NCBI RefSeq assembly: GCF_009740285.1
Contig: NZ_CP046566.1
Coordinates: forward strand, 1,732,501-1,796,500
DNA length: 64,000 bases
Reading direction: 5' to 3'
Source: Phnomibacter ginsenosidimutans
Lineage (GTDB): Bacteria; Bacteroidota; Bacteroidia; Chitinophagales; Chitinophagaceae
Each line of letters begins with the position of its first letter. Within the stretch, counting starts at the first letter, position 1. This document shows, piece after piece, positions 23,020 to 32,510 of this stretch. The notes under the pieces are model-generated. The model ran no database searches. It was not told where the DNA came from and was given only the letters and a program-made list of their open reading frames with translations. The position numbers and the translations under genes were made by a program.

Positions 23020-23802
23020 TTATTTCAGCTCAATAAAACCATCAAACACTTTTTCGGCAGGGCCGGCCAGCCATACGTCTTCAAACACATCATCGTCTTT
23101 GCGGTCAAATTCTACATAGAGCTTGCCGCCCTTGGTGCGAATGTCTACATGGTTGAAACCGCGGTCGTTGTGGGCATTGGCGATAGCCGCAGCCGTAACA
23201 CCAGTACCACAACTGTTGGTTTCGTCTTCCACGCCCCGTTCGTAGGTGCGTACATAGAGCTTGGTACTGCTCAGAGGTTCTACAAAATTCACGTTTACAC
23301 CATCGGCTTTAAAGCGGTCGCTGTAGCGGATGCTGCGGCCTTCGCTTACCACATCCAGTTCAGTGATACGGTCCACACTTTTTACAAAATGCGGAGAGCC
23401 GGTATCGAGTAGGTCATAGTTGCCATTGCGTTCGAGGCTGCTCACGTTTTTCATTTTCAAGCGTACCCAACCGTTCAGTTCAATGGAGGCATAGTGTTCA
23501 CCATCCACTGCTATGAATTTGAATTCGCTTTTGTGAATGCCCATGTGGTGAGCAAACTTCACCAGGCAGCGGCCGCCATTGCCACACATGCTGCCTTCTT
23601 TGCCATCGGCATTGTAGTATACCATGCGGAAATCGTAGCCGGGAGCATTGCGCAATTCCATCAAACCATCGGCGCCAATGCCAAAATGCCTGCGGCACAA
23701 GAACGCTACCTGTTCTGTGGTCAGTTGAATTTTTTCGTCACGGTTATCAATCAGCACAAAATCGTTGCCGGTGCCGTGGTACTTGTAAAAATGAATGTTC
23801 AT
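23020..23802 (-). CDS. dapF: Diaminopimelate epimerase
   Basis: A 260-residue cytosolic enzyme that converts LL- to meso-diaminopimelate for lysine and peptidoglycan synthesis. The two catalytic cysteines are Cys73 in SMCGNGGRC and Cys198 in ETNSCGTGVTA. The N-terminal FYKYHGTGNDFVLIDNR is the family signature. The frame is open further upstream to 23877, but the ATG at 23802 gives the conserved start. It lies 88 bp downstream of the nucleoside phosphorylase gene on the same strand. Confidence 0.96.
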   Translation of the reverse strand: MNIHFYKYHGTGNDFVLIDNRDEKIQLTTEQVAFLCRRHFGIGADGLMELRNAPGYDFRMVYYNADGKEGSMCGNGGRCLVKFAHHMGIHKSEFKFIAVDGEHYASIELNGWVRLKMKNVSSLERNGNYDLLDTGSPHFVKSVDRITELDVVSEGRSIRYSDRFKADGVNVNFVEPLSSTKLYVRTYERGVEDETNSCGTGVTAAAIANAHNDRGFNHVDIRTKGGKLYVEFDRKDDDVFEDVWLAGPAEKVFDGFIELK

Positions 23803-23890
23803 GAAAAGCTTGTCGTTCAGTTTTTCAAAAGGCTCAGTCAATCTGAACCACAAAAGGATGAAATGTTTGCCGGGCAAAGCCTGACATCGG

Positions 23891-24769
23891 TCAGTCGATG
23901 GCGGCTATTTTATCCAGCGCATTTTCAATCAGGTTGGTGACGGCTTTGCCGCCATCTGACGAGAAAGTTTTGCTTACCCGGTTGGCTACCACGGCATTGA
24001 GGCTGAGGCAGTGGTGGCCCAGCAAACGGCCGAGGCCATAAATGGCGCTGGTTTCCATTTCAAAATTGGCAATGCGATGGGCACCACTGCTGAAATGGGT
24101 AAAGGCTTCAATCAATCCGGGATTGCGCAGGCCAAGGCGCAGCACACGGCCCTGCGGCCCGTAAAAACCCGGACAGGTAACGGTGATGCCTTGATGATAA
24201 CCTTCAACAAAATGCTTGAGCAACTGCACACTGCAAGCAGCGAGGTAGGGCTGCGAAAACTGGCTGCCAAACTGCGTTTGCGTTACAAATTGCTGCAGCA
24301 GGCCCACTTCTTCTTCGGTTTGCTCAAAGGCGTAATAATGCAGCAGGTTATCGATGCCGAGGCCATGCGTACCAGCCACCCAGCTATCCACGGGAATGTC
24401 GGCTTGCAACGAACCACAAGTGCCCAGGCGAATGATGTTGAGGGAAGTTTTTTCTGGTTTTTCTTCTCGTGTATTCAAGTCAATATTGACCAACGCATCC
24501 AGTTCGTTTAATACGATATCAATATTGTCGGTACCAATACCGCTGCTGATAACGGTGATGCGTTTGCCTTTATAAGTACCGGTGGCCGATACAAATTCGC
24601 GGTGCTGGCGACGTACTTCAACCGTATCAAAATAGCGGCTTACCACGGCCACACGGTCGGGGTCGCCCACGGTAATCACGGTACCGGCCAGTTCTTCGGG
24701 CCGCAAATCGATATGGTACAAAGCGCCACGGCTGTTGATAATCAGTTCACTTTCAGCAATACGTTTCAT
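23891..24769 (-). CDS. Nucleoside phosphorylase (uridine phosphorylase-like, PNP/UDP family)
   Basis: A 292-residue enzyme of the phosphorylase superfamily that cleaves nucleosides with phosphate in salvage pathways. Seen are the phosphate-binding GDPDRVAVVSRYFD, the SSGIGTDNIDIVLNEL segment, RLGTCGSLQ, and the nucleoside-binding NFEMETSAIYGLG. The FEMETSA form fits uridine phosphorylase-type enzymes, but the base specificity is not certain. The ATG at 24769 is preferred over upstream starts because it begins the conserved region and leaves the promoter side clear. Confidence 0.88.
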   Translation of the reverse strand: MKRIAESELIINSRGALYHIDLRPEELAGTVITVGDPDRVAVVSRYFDTVEVRRQHREFVSATGTYKGKRITVISSGIGTDNIDIVLNELDALVNIDLNTREEKPEKTSLNIIRLGTCGSLQADIPVDSWVAGTHGLGIDNLLHYYAFEQTEEEVGLLQQFVTQTQFGSQFSQPYLAACSVQLLKHFVEGYHQGITVTCPGFYGPQGRVLRLGLRNPGLIEAFTHFSSGAHRIANFEMETSAIYGLGRLLGHHCLSLNAVVANRVSKTFSSDGGKAVTNLIENALDKIAAID

Positions 24770-24973
24770 GATAAAACCCACTGGGCATTTTAAGTATTCA
24801 AAGGGGGAAAAAAGTAAGTGCCCGTTGGGTAAAAAAGAATACCGTATGTGCACCATTTTTGCGACTGCAATATCCGCAAACAACGGCACTTTGAATTTTC
24901 AATTTTTCATAAAGTTTGTTTCCCCTAATTTCGCAATCCCAAAACAGGAACACCTGTTGGGTAATTGACAAAA

Positions 24974-25044
24974 GGTACCGTGGCCGAGAGACTAGGCAGA
25001 GCTCTGCAAAAGCTCGTACAGCGGTTTGAATCCGCTCGGTACCT
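24974..25044 (+). tRNA. tRNA-Cys (GCA anticodon)
   Basis: A 71-nt cloverleaf: acceptor arms GGTACCG and CGGTACC, anticodon stem GAGCT/AGCTC around loop CTGCAAA (anticodon GCA), and T arm GCGG-TTTGAAT-CCGC. The discriminator base is T, as usual for tRNA-Cys. The CCA end is not encoded. A terminator follows. Confidence 0.95.
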
Positions 25045-25058
25045 CAAGCTTTAAAAAT

Positions 25059-25090
25059 AAAAATGATTACCTCAGGGTAATCATTTTTTA
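25059..25090 (+). terminator. Terminator after tRNA-Cys
   Basis: AAATGATTACC pairs with GGTAATCATTT around a 4-base loop and is followed by a run of T. Confidence 0.8.
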
Positions 25091-25139
25091 TATCTGCGTG
25101 TTGCTTGTTTGGCAAACCGCCTAAAAACGACAAAACACT

Positions 25140-25550
25140 ATGCAACGTACCTGGAGAAACTGGCTTGGATTGGCAGCATCGCTGGCCATTATTGGTTCCT
25201 GCTTTATGCACTGGACCTGGTATCCGGATATTGAAAAATTCTTCACGGGCTTTTTCACAGAGAAAAACTATTACGGCAAGCCAGCCTATTTTCTCATTTC
25301 CATGTCATTGATTGGCCTGGCTGCACATGCTCTCCGGAAAATTTGGTTGTACCGCCTCAATCTGGTTGCTTCAGGGTTGGCCATGGCATTTGCTATCCGC
25401 ACATTTCTGCTGTTTACCAGTTCATATGATGGCTACCTGCCCGAAAAACAACCCGGCATTTACATCATGCTGCTGGCTTCCATTCTCAATTTGATCATTG
25501 GTATGATGAGTATGAATGAGAAACCAAAGAAGACAGAAGAGAAAGGCTAA
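25140..25550 (+). CDS. Small integral membrane protein, unknown function
   Basis: A 136-residue protein with about four hydrophobic segments (roughly residues 8-25, 50-66, 72-92 and 105-122), a Trp-rich first loop (CFMHWTWYPDIEKFFTGFF) and a charged C-terminal tail (NEKPKKTEEKG). I do not recognise a family. It stands alone between the tRNA terminator and a convergent GNAT gene. Confidence 0.6.
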   Translation: MQRTWRNWLGLAASLAIIGSCFMHWTWYPDIEKFFTGFFTEKNYYGKPAYFLISMSLIGLAAHALRKIWLYRLNLVASGLAMAFAIRTFLLFTSSYDGYLPEKQPGIYIMLLASILNLIIGMMSMNEKPKKTEEKG

Positions 25551-25573
25551 GGTCGAGAGGAAGAAAGGGGAAA

Positions 25574-25603
25574 GTTAAGGTCAAGGTTAAGGTTAAGGTT
25601 AAG
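25574..25603. repeat. Short tandem GTTAAG repeat, five units
   Basis: Five consecutive 6-bp units GTTAAG (the second is GTCAAG) lie in the gap between two convergent genes. Confidence 0.7.
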
Positions 25604-25644
25604 GCTGAGTCCATACATAGAAGCCAGCTTATATCATTAGCACA

Positions 25645-26136
25645 TCAGCTAATTGCTTTCCTCATTTTGTAATCATTCATATAAAACCCCGCACCAATGG
25701 GGTAGTCGCCCTGGTCGTAAATCTGGTAACCGAGGTGTTGGTAAAAACCAACCGCATTGTTATTACGATTCACGTTTAAAATGAGGGATTTGGCGCCCTG
25801 CGATTTTGCCAAATTTTCTACCTCTGTAATCAGTGTTTTACCCGCACCTTTTTGTTGCAAAAAAGGAAGCACATACAATTTGTGCAGTTTCCATTCGCTG
25901 CCCTCCACCGGGCCACAACCCGCAAAGCCAATGGCTTTTCCGTCTTCTTCTGCTATCAAAAACTGATGCCCTTCTTCCGTCATTTGGCGCCGCAATACTT
26001 CCTCGCTATACATCATGTGGAGCATGTATTGCATTTGCCGTGGCGATAAAATATCGGCGTAAGCAGTGGGCCATACAAGGGCTGCCAAATGCTGGATGCT
26101 GGCGATGTCGGCAGTGGTAGCAGGTCGGATGTGCAT
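25645..26136 (-). CDS. GNAT family N-acetyltransferase
   Basis: A 163-residue acetyltransferase of the GNAT fold. N-terminal IRPATTADIASIQHLA is the usual beta1-alpha1. KLHKLYVLPFLQQKGAGKTLI carries the acetyl-CoA-binding Q-x-x-G-x-G/A loop, and LNVNRNNNAVGFYQHLGYQI is the conserved C-terminal part. The substrate cannot be predicted. The gene begins 3 bp after the preceding hypothetical gene and is probably cotranscribed with it and valS. Confidence 0.88.
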   Translation of the reverse strand: MHIRPATTADIASIQHLAALVWPTAYADILSPRQMQYMLHMMYSEEVLRRQMTEEGHQFLIAEEDGKAIGFAGCGPVEGSEWKLHKLYVLPFLQQKGAGKTLITEVENLAKSQGAKSLILNVNRNNNAVGFYQHLGYQIYDQGDYPIGAGFYMNDYKMRKAIS

Positions 26137-26139
26137 GGT

Positions 26140-26645
26140 TTACAACAACTTCAAAAACAGGGGAGGTGCCTGGTATAATTTTTTCGTTTTCGGATGCTGT
26201 ACAATAATCTCTTCAAAGAGCAGCTCTTCTTTCGTTTGCACGTACTCTTTCATTTCGGCCTGCCATGCTTCGGGTATGCGTGGGCTATCGTACACATCTA
26301 CTGCCTGAAAGTTGGCAATGATTTTTCGCTTGCCGGTTTTGATGTCATCGGATGCTTCTTTTTGCGCCAGCCAAACCTGAAACTCACCACCTGCAGGTCG
26401 GTGCCCGTGGCTGTGTCCGTTACTACTAAGGGAGCATTTAACGCCTGCTTCCAATCGCTGATCAGCACTGGCATTCCTTTTTTGTAAGGACCAAAACGTA
26501 CCTGCATTTTGGGCATGGCGGTATCGGCAGCAGTGAGCTTAGGTGTTGCAGTTGCGGGCTTGGGTTTTGCTGCCGGCTTGGTTTGTGCCAAACCGGTAGC
26601 ACCCAGCACAGCTATCAGGAACATCCATAACGTGAAATGCTTCAT
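26140..26645 (-). pseudogene. Small secreted protein of unknown function, apparent frameshift
   Basis: The first half has a signal peptide (MFLIAVLGATGLAQ) and a Lys/Pro/Ala linker, then KMQVRFGPYKKGMPVLISDW. The second half continues in another frame as GEFQVWLAQKEASDD...IPEAWQAEMKEYVQTKEELL. One additional C around 26387-26388 on the plus strand would join the two as DLQVGEFQVWLA, giving about 168 residues. It sits 15 bp after valS and 3 bp before the GNAT gene, which supports one real gene. No family is recognised. Confidence 0.6.
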
Positions 26646-26660
26646 GCGATTCGTATTTGC

Positions 26661-29330
26661 TTAGCCTAACGCTGCCAAACTTTCTTCTATTGTTTTAATG
26701 CGGGCTTCGGCATCGGCTTTCTTTTTTTGTTCAATGGCCACCACTTCGGGTTTGGCATTGGCTACAAAACGTTCGTTCCCCAGCTTTTTCATCACGGTAT
26801 CCAAAAAGCCTTGCTGATAAGCCAGGTCTTTCAAGAGTTCAGCTTTCAGCGCCGCGGTATCAATTTCTCTTTCCGATTCAATGAAAAACTTTTCGCTTTC
26901 GATGGCTACCACCACAGTGTTGGCTACCGCTTCTTGTGTATAGAAAAGATCGGTGGCATTCACCTGCTTTTTCAATACCGAAGCAATGCTTTCGTAGTTC
27001 GATTGCACTGCCGTTTGAATGTGCAGCTTTATGGGATCTTTGGGTTTGATGTTGTTTTTCACCCTTGCTTCTCGCAGGGTAGAAATCACTTGCTTCAGCA
27101 GTTCGCCCTGCTGCAATAGTGCAGCATTGGGGGTACCTGCAGGCGTCCACAAATGAGTGCACAAATCGTCGGTGCGTTGTGCCATGTTGTGGTACAATTC
27201 TTCGGTAATGAACGGCATGAAGGGATGCAACAATTCCAAGAGTTCATCAAAATATTGAACGGTCTTCTTGTACACTTCTGCACTAATAGGTTGCTCAAAA
27301 CCGGGCTTCACCCACTCGAGGTACCAGCTACAGAAATCATCCCAAATCAATGAGTACACAGTCTTCAACGCTTCGCTCAGGCGGAACTGGCTCATGAGTC
27401 CGTCGAGCTCCTGCTTCACCTGCTGCAAGCGGGCACCAAACCAATCCACCGCAAACTGGCTGTCGGCCAATTGTGCGGCATTGTCTGCCTGGCGGCCTTC
27501 CCACATTTTCACCAGCTTCATGGCATTCCACAACTTGTTGTTGAAATTGCGGCCCTGTTCCAATGAGCTTTCATCAAACAGCAAATCGTTGCCGGCGGGT
27601 GAGGCAATGAGGATGCCAAAGCGAACAGCATCGGCGCCATATTTATCAATAAGGCCTAGTAAGTCGGGGCTGTTGCCCAACTGCTTGCTCATTTTGCGGC
27701 CCTGCTTATCACGCACCATGCCGGTGAAGTAAACATCTTTAAACGGACGCTTTCCTTCGTATTCGTAGCCGGCCATAATCATGCGGGCTACCCAAAAGAA
27801 AATGATATCCTGACCCGTTACCAAGGTGGTAGAAGGGTAGTAATATTTCGCATCGGCGTTGCCTGGATTGCTGATGCCCTTGAACACTTCCATGGGCCAG
27901 AGCCAGCTGCTGAACCAGGTGTCGAGCACATCTTCATCTTGAGAAAGACCACCGACAACGGACGACGGACGACCGAATTTATCTTGATAAATAGTTTCCG
28001 CTTCTTGTTCGGTTGTGGCCACTACATAATTGCCTTCAGCATCGTACCAAGCTGGTATGCGCTGGCCCCACCACAGCTGGCGGCTGATACACCAATCTTT
28101 GATGTTGCTCAACCAGTGGCGGTAGGTATTCTTCAGTTTCTCCGGGTGAAATTGAATGCTGTCGTTCAACACATCTTCCAGCACTTGCGGGTTCTTTTCC
28201 ATGAACGCAGTCATGTTGATGAACCACTGCAAACTCAGCTTGCTTTCAATAATGGCGCCGGTACGTTCGCTGGTACCCACCTGTCCGCGGTAGTCTTCTT
28301 CTTTTACCAACTGGCCCAGTGCAGCTATGTCTTGAGCAATTTTTTTGCGCAGCTCAAAACGGTCCATGCCATTGTAGGCCTGCACTTGCTCCGATGGATT
28401 TTCTTCCATCAATTCGGCGGTGGTAAACTTGCCCGATGCATCGAGGGTATCGATGGCTTTCAGGTTGTGTTTGAGGCCGAGCATGTTGTCGTTCTTATCG
28501 TGTGCCGGTGTAATTTTTAATGCACCGGTACCAAACTCAGCATCCACGTATTCATCTGCAATAATGGGAATGCGGCGGTTGATGATGGGCACGATAACTT
28601 CTTTGCCAACAAATGCAGTATAGCGTTCGTCAGTTGGGTTTACACAAATGGCTACGTCGCCCAATATGGTTTCGGGACGGGTGGTAGCCACCGTCATGCC
28701 TCCGGGTGTGCCATCGGCAAAAGGATAGGTAACGTAGTACAGCTTGCTGTCAATTTCTTTGAAGATGACTTCTTCATCACTCAGCGCTGTGAGGCCTACA
28801 GGATCCCAGTTGACCATGCGTTTGCCACGGTAAATGAGGCCTTTGTTGTACAGGTCGATGAACACTTTAATCACCGACTGATAATAGTCGGGGTCCATGG
28901 TAAAACTGGTGCGGTCCCAATCGAGGCTGCAACCCAGTTTTTTGAGTTGTTGTAAAATGATGCCGCCGTATTTCTCTTTCCATTCCCAGGCGTATTTCAA
29001 AAACTCATCGCGGCTGAGCGAAGATTTGGCAATGCCTCTTTCGCGGAGCATACCTACCACTTTGGCTTCGGTGGCAATGCTGGCGTGGTCGGTGCCCGGC
29101 ACCCAGCAGGCATTTTTGCCCTGCATGCGAGCCCGGCGAATGAGAATGTCCTGAATGGTATTGTTGAGGCAGTGGCCCATGTGCAACACACCGGTCACAT
29201 TGGGCGGCGGAATAACAATGGTATACGGCTCCCGATGGTCGGGGGTGCTGTGAAAATATTGCTTGTCCAGCCAGTGCTGGTACCACTTGGTTTCGGCTTG
29301 TTGGTGCTCAAAGTTTTTGCTCAGTTCCAT
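26661..29330 (-). CDS. valS: Valine--tRNA ligase
   Basis: An 889-residue class I aminoacyl-tRNA synthetase charging tRNA-Val. The HIGH motif appears as PPPNVTGVLHMGH (about residues 41-53) and KMSKS as GRKMSKQLGNSPD (about 540-555). The editing domain region contains TTRPETILGD, and the C-terminal end is a charged coiled coil typical of ValRS. It is essential and probably leads a three-gene unit with the short hypothetical and GNAT genes downstream. A -7-like TATTTTTG lies 35-42 bp upstream. Confidence 0.98.
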   Translation of the reverse strand: MELSKNFEHQQAETKWYQHWLDKQYFHSTPDHREPYTIVIPPPNVTGVLHMGHCLNNTIQDILIRRARMQGKNACWVPGTDHASIATEAKVVGMLRERGIAKSSLSRDEFLKYAWEWKEKYGGIILQQLKKLGCSLDWDRTSFTMDPDYYQSVIKVFIDLYNKGLIYRGKRMVNWDPVGLTALSDEEVIFKEIDSKLYYVTYPFADGTPGGMTVATTRPETILGDVAICVNPTDERYTAFVGKEVIVPIINRRIPIIADEYVDAEFGTGALKITPAHDKNDNMLGLKHNLKAIDTLDASGKFTTAELMEENPSEQVQAYNGMDRFELRKKIAQDIAALGQLVKEEDYRGQVGTSERTGAIIESKLSLQWFINMTAFMEKNPQVLEDVLNDSIQFHPEKLKNTYRHWLSNIKDWCISRQLWWGQRIPAWYDAEGNYVVATTEQEAETIYQDKFGRPSSVVGGLSQDEDVLDTWFSSWLWPMEVFKGISNPGNADAKYYYPSTTLVTGQDIIFFWVARMIMAGYEYEGKRPFKDVYFTGMVRDKQGRKMSKQLGNSPDLLGLIDKYGADAVRFGILIASPAGNDLLFDESSLEQGRNFNNKLWNAMKLVKMWEGRQADNAAQLADSQFAVDWFGARLQQVKQELDGLMSQFRLSEALKTVYSLIWDDFCSWYLEWVKPGFEQPISAEVYKKTVQYFDELLELLHPFMPFITEELYHNMAQRTDDLCTHLWTPAGTPNAALLQQGELLKQVISTLREARVKNNIKPKDPIKLHIQTAVQSNYESIASVLKKQVNATDLFYTQEAVANTVVVAIESEKFFIESEREIDTAALKAELLKDLAYQQGFLDTVMKKLGNERFVANAKPEVVAIEQKKKADAEARIKTIEESLAALG

Positions 29331-29364
29331 ATCAATATAATATACGCTGCCGGGCAGCGGGGCG

Positions 29365-29372
29365 CAAAAATA
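29365..29372 (-). promoter_or_regulatory. Candidate -7 element of valS
   Basis: TATTTTTG on the minus strand matches TAnnTTTG exactly. No clear TTG is present at the -33 distance, so support is partial. Confidence 0.4.
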
Positions 29373-29473
29373 ACGAATGCGAAAGGCATTTCCTGAGAAA
29401 GCCTGTGAGCCTTTCCCGAAGCGGGTATCAGCCTTTTCAATACTTTAAAAAACGATGAAAACGAGTGGTGTGA

Positions 29474-31483
29474 TTAAAGCTTTTCACCAGCGGCATTGGC
29501 CACAGGCGCTTCCACTTCTAACGGCACTTCTACGCCAAAAAAGCTGAAGGCAATTTCCTGCCCCACTTTGTCAGCACTGGTAAACCGAATATTTCTACTC
29601 AATCGAAGTTTACTCCGGCTGTCGTACACATCAATTTTGGCGCTGTACTTGCTGCCCTTTTTGCTGAATTGAACCATGGCTTTTGGCACAGCAGCATTGC
29701 TGTAGTTTTGCCAGTTGCAGCTTTCAATGTCTGCCTGTACTTTTTTAGTAATTACATCCGAAAGACCGCTGAATTGCAACTGCATCGTAAACGGCAGGTT
29801 GCTAAATGGAATCAGGTTGGGATAATTGTCGAACAAGAGTGTTTGATACTTCAGCGCATCATCGTTGTTGTCTTCCCGCACAGCGTGTTCCCACAAGCCT
29901 TCGTATAGCCGGGCCATAAAGAGTTTTTCATGAGCGGTGTCCACACGGGTTTGCATCAATGTCGAATACATTTTAGCAGCATCTGCATATTTTTTCTGCG
30001 TCCAAAGCAGCCTGCCTTCATACAGCGTGAAATAGGGTTTGATTTTTTCTCTTGGGTCGAGGCTGGCGTAGTCATGCATGAGCTTGCTGAAGTAGCGGGG
30101 ACTGAAGCGATGCATAAGCGAAAAAATTTCATCGTAACTCACGGTGCTTTCACCACAAAAAAGGTCGTAAATGATGCGGCTTCTTTCTGGGTTTAAGATG
30201 AGTTGATTGGCCAGTAAATATTCATGCACGTATTGCTGCGCCTGCAGCGACGCTACCTCGTACAACCATTTGGGATGGTACCACCAATTGCGATGTAAAA
30301 ACTTGGTGGCTGCAATTTTCTTTTCGAACCAGACTAACTTGAGTACGCCAATGGTAAACTCGTATTGCGGTTGTGTAAGCGTAGTGCCAATGTGAATTTC
30401 TTTGAAATGTGCCGCCTTGTCGAGCGTAAGCCAGGCACTATCCAATTCGCCATTGTAGAGGTAAGAGCGGGCCAATGCTATATTGTACCAGCCAAAGCCC
30501 GGCGATGAGTTCGATAATTCAATGGCCTCTTTTGCCATCGACATGGCTTCATTCGTTTTGCCTGCGTAAATGTTGAGGATGGGCAAGTAATAATAAGGCT
30601 CCATCAGGTTTTTAAAGCCACCATATTTGTAACGGTCACGGTCGTACATTGCTGCAGCCGTTGCAAACTCGCCAATTTCTGCTTTCAAGCTACCATAGTT
30701 GTTCCAGCTGACAGCTCCGTACGATGCCATTTGCTCATAGTAGTATGCACTGCTGTCGTAGTTTTTGAGGTAGGAGTGTATGAGTGATAAATTGTGGTAA
30801 ATGCTCATCCGGTCTTGCTCTGCCTGAAAGTCGCCAAACCACAAGTTGTTGTTTTCCAGGTTACGGTTGATGTGATCCAAGCCTTCGTAGCAGGCAGCTA
30901 AAGCCAGCTGTTCATTTTCTAATACGGAGTTGCGCAAAAAACGATACTGCTCTTTGGTGTAAAATCTGTTGCGATGGATGAGCCATGCCAGCCTTGGATA
31001 CAAACTGCCGAAATGATCTTTGCGAAAACTTTTGGCCTTCAATTTTTGCAATACCCACATGGCACTGTCGGGACGTTCCAGGTTTTCATATACTTCACGT
31101 ACAGCATTGGTCAGTGTCAGATAATCTACATACCGCTGGTTATTCACGGTGTACGTATACGGGTCGTTGAAAATGGTGGTGAGCAATGCGCCGAAGTCTT
31201 TTTCCATCAGCAAAAAGGCCTTGCGCAAAAAAGGCAATGACTTTTCCAAACCACTTACATCGGCAGAGCGGTCGCTGAGGTACATGCCTTGGTACATCCA
31301 GCCCATGTAATAGGTGCTGTCGAGCCGCACAAACTCTTTGCCTCTTGGCAATGCATCTTTTTCCGTTGGAGAAACGCCTTGCCGCTTCGCATCTATTTCG
31401 TAGCGGGCAGCAGGGTTTTGTGCATGGCTATGTACTGCCAGCAACAACATTACAACACTCCATATGTATCGGAAATAACTCAT
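29474..31483 (-). CDS. Secreted TPR-type helical-repeat protein
   Basis: A 669-residue exported protein: signal peptide ending HSHAQ (about residue 22), then repeated paired-helix segments with TPR-like spacing (for example AEIGEFATAAAMYDRDRYKYGG, FGWYNIALARSYLYNGELDSAW, KYADAAKMYSTLMQTRVDTA). The last 100 residues look beta-rich. Probably a periplasmic or envelope scaffold. It is the last gene of the DUF58-transglutaminase-MoxR cluster, 15 bp after the MoxR gene, so a role in the same envelope process is likely. No specific family is recognised. Confidence 0.7.
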   Translation of the reverse strand: MSYFRYIWSVVMLLLAVHSHAQNPAARYEIDAKRQGVSPTEKDALPRGKEFVRLDSTYYMGWMYQGMYLSDRSADVSGLEKSLPFLRKAFLLMEKDFGALLTTIFNDPYTYTVNNQRYVDYLTLTNAVREVYENLERPDSAMWVLQKLKAKSFRKDHFGSLYPRLAWLIHRNRFYTKEQYRFLRNSVLENEQLALAACYEGLDHINRNLENNNLWFGDFQAEQDRMSIYHNLSLIHSYLKNYDSSAYYYEQMASYGAVSWNNYGSLKAEIGEFATAAAMYDRDRYKYGGFKNLMEPYYYLPILNIYAGKTNEAMSMAKEAIELSNSSPGFGWYNIALARSYLYNGELDSAWLTLDKAAHFKEIHIGTTLTQPQYEFTIGVLKLVWFEKKIAATKFLHRNWWYHPKWLYEVASLQAQQYVHEYLLANQLILNPERSRIIYDLFCGESTVSYDEIFSLMHRFSPRYFSKLMHDYASLDPREKIKPYFTLYEGRLLWTQKKYADAAKMYSTLMQTRVDTAHEKLFMARLYEGLWEHAVREDNNDDALKYQTLLFDNYPNLIPFSNLPFTMQLQFSGLSDVITKKVQADIESCNWQNYSNAAVPKAMVQFSKKGSKYSAKIDVYDSRSKLRLSRNIRFTSADKVGQEIAFSFFGVEVPLEVEAPVANAAGEKL

Positions 31484-31498
31484 GAACGTTGAAGGCTG

Positions 31499-32485
31499 TT
31501 ATTGAGTAATGCGCAGTTTGTGTAAACGATCCATTTCTGTTTTCAAGATGCCAGGCAACGCATTGGCTTTGGCTTCTTTGTTGCGATACATCAGGCGGTG
31601 GTCAAGCACCGGAATCGTGAGGTCGAAGATGTCATCTTCGGTCACAAATGTGCGGCCGTTGACCAATGCGTATGCTTTCAGGCATTTCAAAAAGTTGATG
31701 CCGCTTCGGGTAGAAGCACCGAGAATAATTTCAGGGTGACGACGTGTTTCCCACACGATATTGCGTACGGCTTTCACCAACTCTTCGTGAATGGTTACCT
31801 GCTCCGCCTGCTCTTGCAAATTCAAAATTTCTTGCATGCTCAGCACTTGCTGAATGTGCTGCAGGTTGTTGGCAATGCCTAAGTAGTTGTTGTAGATTTC
31901 CAACTCCGTTGTTTCATCTACATAACCAAAAATAATTTTGATAGAGAAGCGGTCCAGCTGTGCAGCAGGCAACGGATAAGTGCCTTCCATTTCTACCGGG
32001 TTTTGAGTAGCAATGGTGAAGAACAGCTTATTGAGTTTGTAAGTGGTATCGCCAATGGTGATTTGATTTTCGGCCATACACTCCAGCAATGCCGATTGCA
32101 CTTTTGGTGATGCCCGGTTGATTTCATCGGCCAGCAATACATTGGTAAACAACGGTCCTTTTTTGAAGACGAATTCTTTTTTGTCTTCGTCGTAAATGTG
32201 CGAACCGATAAGGTCCATCGGCAGTAGGTCGGGTGTAAACTGAATGCGTTTGAAACCCACACTGCTATCGCCACCCATGGCACCGCTGATGCTTTGTGCC
32301 AACGTTTTGGCCATTACGGTTTTACCCGTGCCGGGATTGTCTTCCATTAAAATATGGCCCTTCGCCAGCAAGGCTGTCAAGATGTATTTGATCTGGCTGC
32401 GTTTGCCTTTGATAACGGTTTCAATATTATCAACCAATTGTTGCAGGTGCTGCATGGCCATTTCGGTTGCCTGAGTTTGCTCCAT
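31499..32485 (-). CDS. MoxR family AAA+ ATPase
   Basis: A 328-residue cytosolic AAA+ ATPase of the MoxR type: Walker A DNPGTGKT (residues 49-56), Walker B VLLADEINRASPKVQSALLE, sensor-1 FFTIATQNPVEMEGTYPLP and a C-terminal helical lid. MoxR proteins act as chaperones for assembling or activating partner complexes, commonly encoded beside DUF58 and transglutaminase genes, as here. The gene is third in a four-gene minus-strand operon (25 bp upstream gap, 15 bp downstream gap). Confidence 0.95.
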   Translation of the reverse strand: MEQTQATEMAMQHLQQLVDNIETVIKGKRSQIKYILTALLAKGHILMEDNPGTGKTVMAKTLAQSISGAMGGDSSVGFKRIQFTPDLLPMDLIGSHIYDEDKKEFVFKKGPLFTNVLLADEINRASPKVQSALLECMAENQITIGDTTYKLNKLFFTIATQNPVEMEGTYPLPAAQLDRFSIKIIFGYVDETTELEIYNNYLGIANNLQHIQQVLSMQEILNLQEQAEQVTIHEELVKAVRNIVWETRRHPEIILGASTRSGINFLKCLKAYALVNGRTFVTEDDIFDLTIPVLDHRLMYRNKEAKANALPGILKTEMDRLHKLRITQ

Positions 32486-32510
32486 GGTGTTGTGTTTTAT
32501 TGGCGGGTGG

